Program-made: the position numbers and the translations under genes
Notes under the pieces: generated by a model
Databases searched by the model: none
Seen by the model: the letters and a program-made list of their open reading frames with translations, nothing else
What the model was told of the DNA's origin: nothing
Part shown: positions 62,226 to 64,000 of the stretch, in pieces
How the letters are laid out: each line of letters opens with the position of its first letter
Numbering within the stretch: the first letter of the stretch is position 1
Assembly: GCA_051530055.1 (NCBI GenBank)
Contig: JBMGUZ010000004.1
Location: forward strand, 62,001-126,000
Length of the DNA: 64,000 nt
From: Neoechinorhynchus agilis
Lineage: Eukaryota; Acanthocephala
Direction of reading: 5' to 3'

Positions 62226-62900
62226 CAGCCTCCAACTACGCCCCCGATTCTCGTGTCGAAAATGCCAACAATCTAGCTCGGACGACCCCATCGCGAGAAC
62301 CTGAAAGTAGAGAGCTGTGAGCTCTTGCGACGAGAGGTCTCTCCCATGGTTAGCGCCTGTCTGAAGGGAGAATGCGATCTGGCCAAGAGGATCTCCTTGC
62401 TGCACTCCTATTTCAGACCAAATGAGGTCATCTTCGAAAAGCAAAGGAGTCGTGGTCCCGTAGGCATTGATAAAATACTGGAACGCTTCTGGTGCGTGAT
62501 CCCTAATTAAGCAGAACATGCATTCTCTATTGATAGAGTTAAAGGCGTTCTGAAAATCACACTTAAGAATCACGCACGGCTTGGAACTCCTCGCAGTAAA
62601 GTTTCGGAGCGCGTGAACAATAGCTTCCGCCCCGCAGCATGTGTAGCAGCCAAGTTGGACTGGGCGCAGTTACTGCCTGTTTTTTCTCTGGGATATGTTT
62701 ACAGAGAATTTTTTCTGCAAGTCGGAGTATCGTCGAAGATACGGCGATGGGACTAATCCCACCTTCTTTTCCGTGAGGGCACATAATGATGCTCGGAAAA
62801 ATAGGTCTTTTGCAACGGAATTCAGGTCCTCTCCATTCAGGCGGTCGACTACCCGACAAAGCGCACTTTATGAGAGAGCTGCTTCACCACTTGTAAAGGA
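62226..62900 (-). mobile_element. Family F RT fragment
   Basis: Minus-strand frames 62859-62563 and 62573-62211. They read HGKEGGISPIAVSSTILRLA, EKILCKHIPEKK (RT fingers), LKCDFQNAFNSINRECMF (first catalytic D), DDLIWSEIGVQQGDPLGQIA, then degenerate sequence. QNAFNSI and VQQGDPLG match the family at 9.9-11.1 kb. The YLDD box is not found, since the sequence passes into Sat C at about 62225. Identity to the first copy is moderate, so it is a separate lineage or much older. Confidence 0.78.
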
Positions 62901-63180
62901 CATCATGTCCTTTAGCTGCTGAAGCCTTAGCCCGTTAAACCCATGACCCGAACCATTTGCAAAAGATGAGATGACAATTTTTAACTCTGAAATTTTAGTG
63001 AGTGTCCTGTTTTGTATGGGAGGAGATGGAATTTCAAAACTGCCACTACTGCAGGGGTGTTTTGACCGGAGTATTTGTAGTGTCTCGCTGTCTCCTGCAA
63101 AACGCTACTCTGTATTGATTCTGTGTGCTTCAATTCAGGCGAGCGTATTTAAATAACAACCGATGATTAAAAGTGGTAAC
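62901..63180. other. Unassigned region
   Basis: Nothing recognised between family F and Sat D. Confidence 0.4.
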
Positions 63181-64000
63181 AAAATGATACATCAATTTGA
63201 GCATATCTGACGCGCTGAATTCAATGGTTTTATCCAATTTTAATCAATCTTGCAAATTTAGTGATCATTGACTCTTGTGACGTTTCACCAAATATGATCA
63301 TGTGATTTCCGACGTCAATAATACAGCTGTAGTTTGATAGATCAATTCATTTAGTACATCTTTATGCGCTGATTCCAAATCTGTATTCGGATCTGCGATA
63401 GCTGTCATGCATCTTGAGTTATTCGTTGTTCAATTTTGAGACTTATAACCTTGATAATTGATATTAAAACATCAATAAATTTAAGATCAATCAACTTTTC
63501 TAGATCTACTTTTGACGCTGAATACACCTGCAATAACGGCTCCTTGTTGCTTGTAAAATTTTGACAGTAAGTATTAAGATTCTTGTTCATATAAGATACC
63601 TGAATTATATCCATGCTGCTAAAAAGTGGTAACAAAATGATATATCAGTTTGAGCATATCTGACGCGTTGATTTCAATGGTGTTATCCAACTTTAATGAA
63701 TCTTGCAAATTTAGTGATCTTTCACTCTTATGACTTTTCACAAAATAATATCATGTGATTTCCGACGTAAACAATACAGCTGTAGTTTGCTATATCTGTT
63801 CATTTAGTACACCCTTACGCGCTGATTCCAAATCTGTATTGAGGTCTGCGATAGCTTTCATGGTTCTTGAGTTATTGGTTGTTCAATTTTGCGACTTATA
63901 ACCTTGATTGTTGATATTATAACGTCAATAAATTTCCGATCAAGTTAGCTTTTCTATATCTACCTTTGACACAGAATACACCTGCAATAACGGCTTCTTT
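63181..64000 (-). repeat. Sat D, block 3 (inverted), runs off the window
   Basis: Nearly two units in the opposite orientation to block 2: GGTAACAAAATGATA.ATCAG, TTGAGCATATCTGACGCG, CTTGAGTTATT.GTTGTTCAA, CACCTGCAATAACGGCT. It reaches the last base of the window. Confidence 0.9.

Overview
This is a stretch of repeat-dominated animal chromatin with no intact host protein gene. Broken nuclear ribosomal DNA (5.8S and at least five 28S pieces), R2-lineage retrotransposons aimed at 28S, Penelope-like, RTE-like, CR1/Jockey-like and Ty3/Gypsy-like retroelements, and long AT-rich satellite arrays point to an invertebrate metazoan. The 5.8S and 28S are divergent but clearly metazoan; a nematode or another small invertebrate is possible, but I cannot place it further.

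Layout. 1-5.5 kb: pieces of LINE, R2-like and Gypsy elements, ending in an R2/28S joint. 5.5-6.6 kb: 3' part of a 28S gene. 6.7-8.4 kb: deleted Gypsy copy. 8.4-13.7 kb: a short-period TGACGTCA satellite (Sat A), interrupted by a 667-bp miniature LTR element (TRIM) with identical LTRs and by a non-LTR retrotransposon with a VQQGDPLG-type reverse transcriptase (called family F here). 13.7-16.75 kb: an rDNA piece with 5.8S, an ITS2 carrying a second TRIM, and the 5' part of 28S, cut off by satellite. 16.75-21.9 kb: 92-bp Sat B, then Sat C. 21.9-25.4 kb: an orphan ORF, an RTE remnant, an HSP20-like fragment and a Penelope GIY-YIG remnant. 25.5-29.5 kb: the one long open ORF (1307 codons from the first ATG), an R2-lineage polyprotein. 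29.7-38.8 kb, all minus strand: 28S, two different R2 copies head to tail, 28S, then another R2 piece. 38.8-43.2 kb: satellites, a LINE and a Penelope RT piece. 43.7-47.8 kb: Sat B then Sat C again. 48-51.6 kb: an RTE remnant, then an R2 3' end, about 93 bp of 28S and an R2 5' end. 51.6-64 kb: family F, LINE, Gypsy, R2 and RTE fragments between Sat B, C and D blocks.

How the parts relate. R2 elements insert between TTAAGG and TAGCC of 28S, and this window keeps that footprint several times: R2 3' ends abut TAGCC at 30218 and 50878, and an R2 5' end follows the upstream flank at 50970. Some Sat C monomers also carry a diverged copy of the 28S stretch just upstream of the R2 site. The window therefore looks like a dispersed, decaying rDNA/R2 domain embedded in heterochromatin, not a working rDNA array. 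The most novel signals are the compact R2-28S-R2 joint, the rDNA-derived segment in Sat C, the four-finger R2 protein with no ATG ahead of its first finger, and the TRIM family with 4-bp target duplications.
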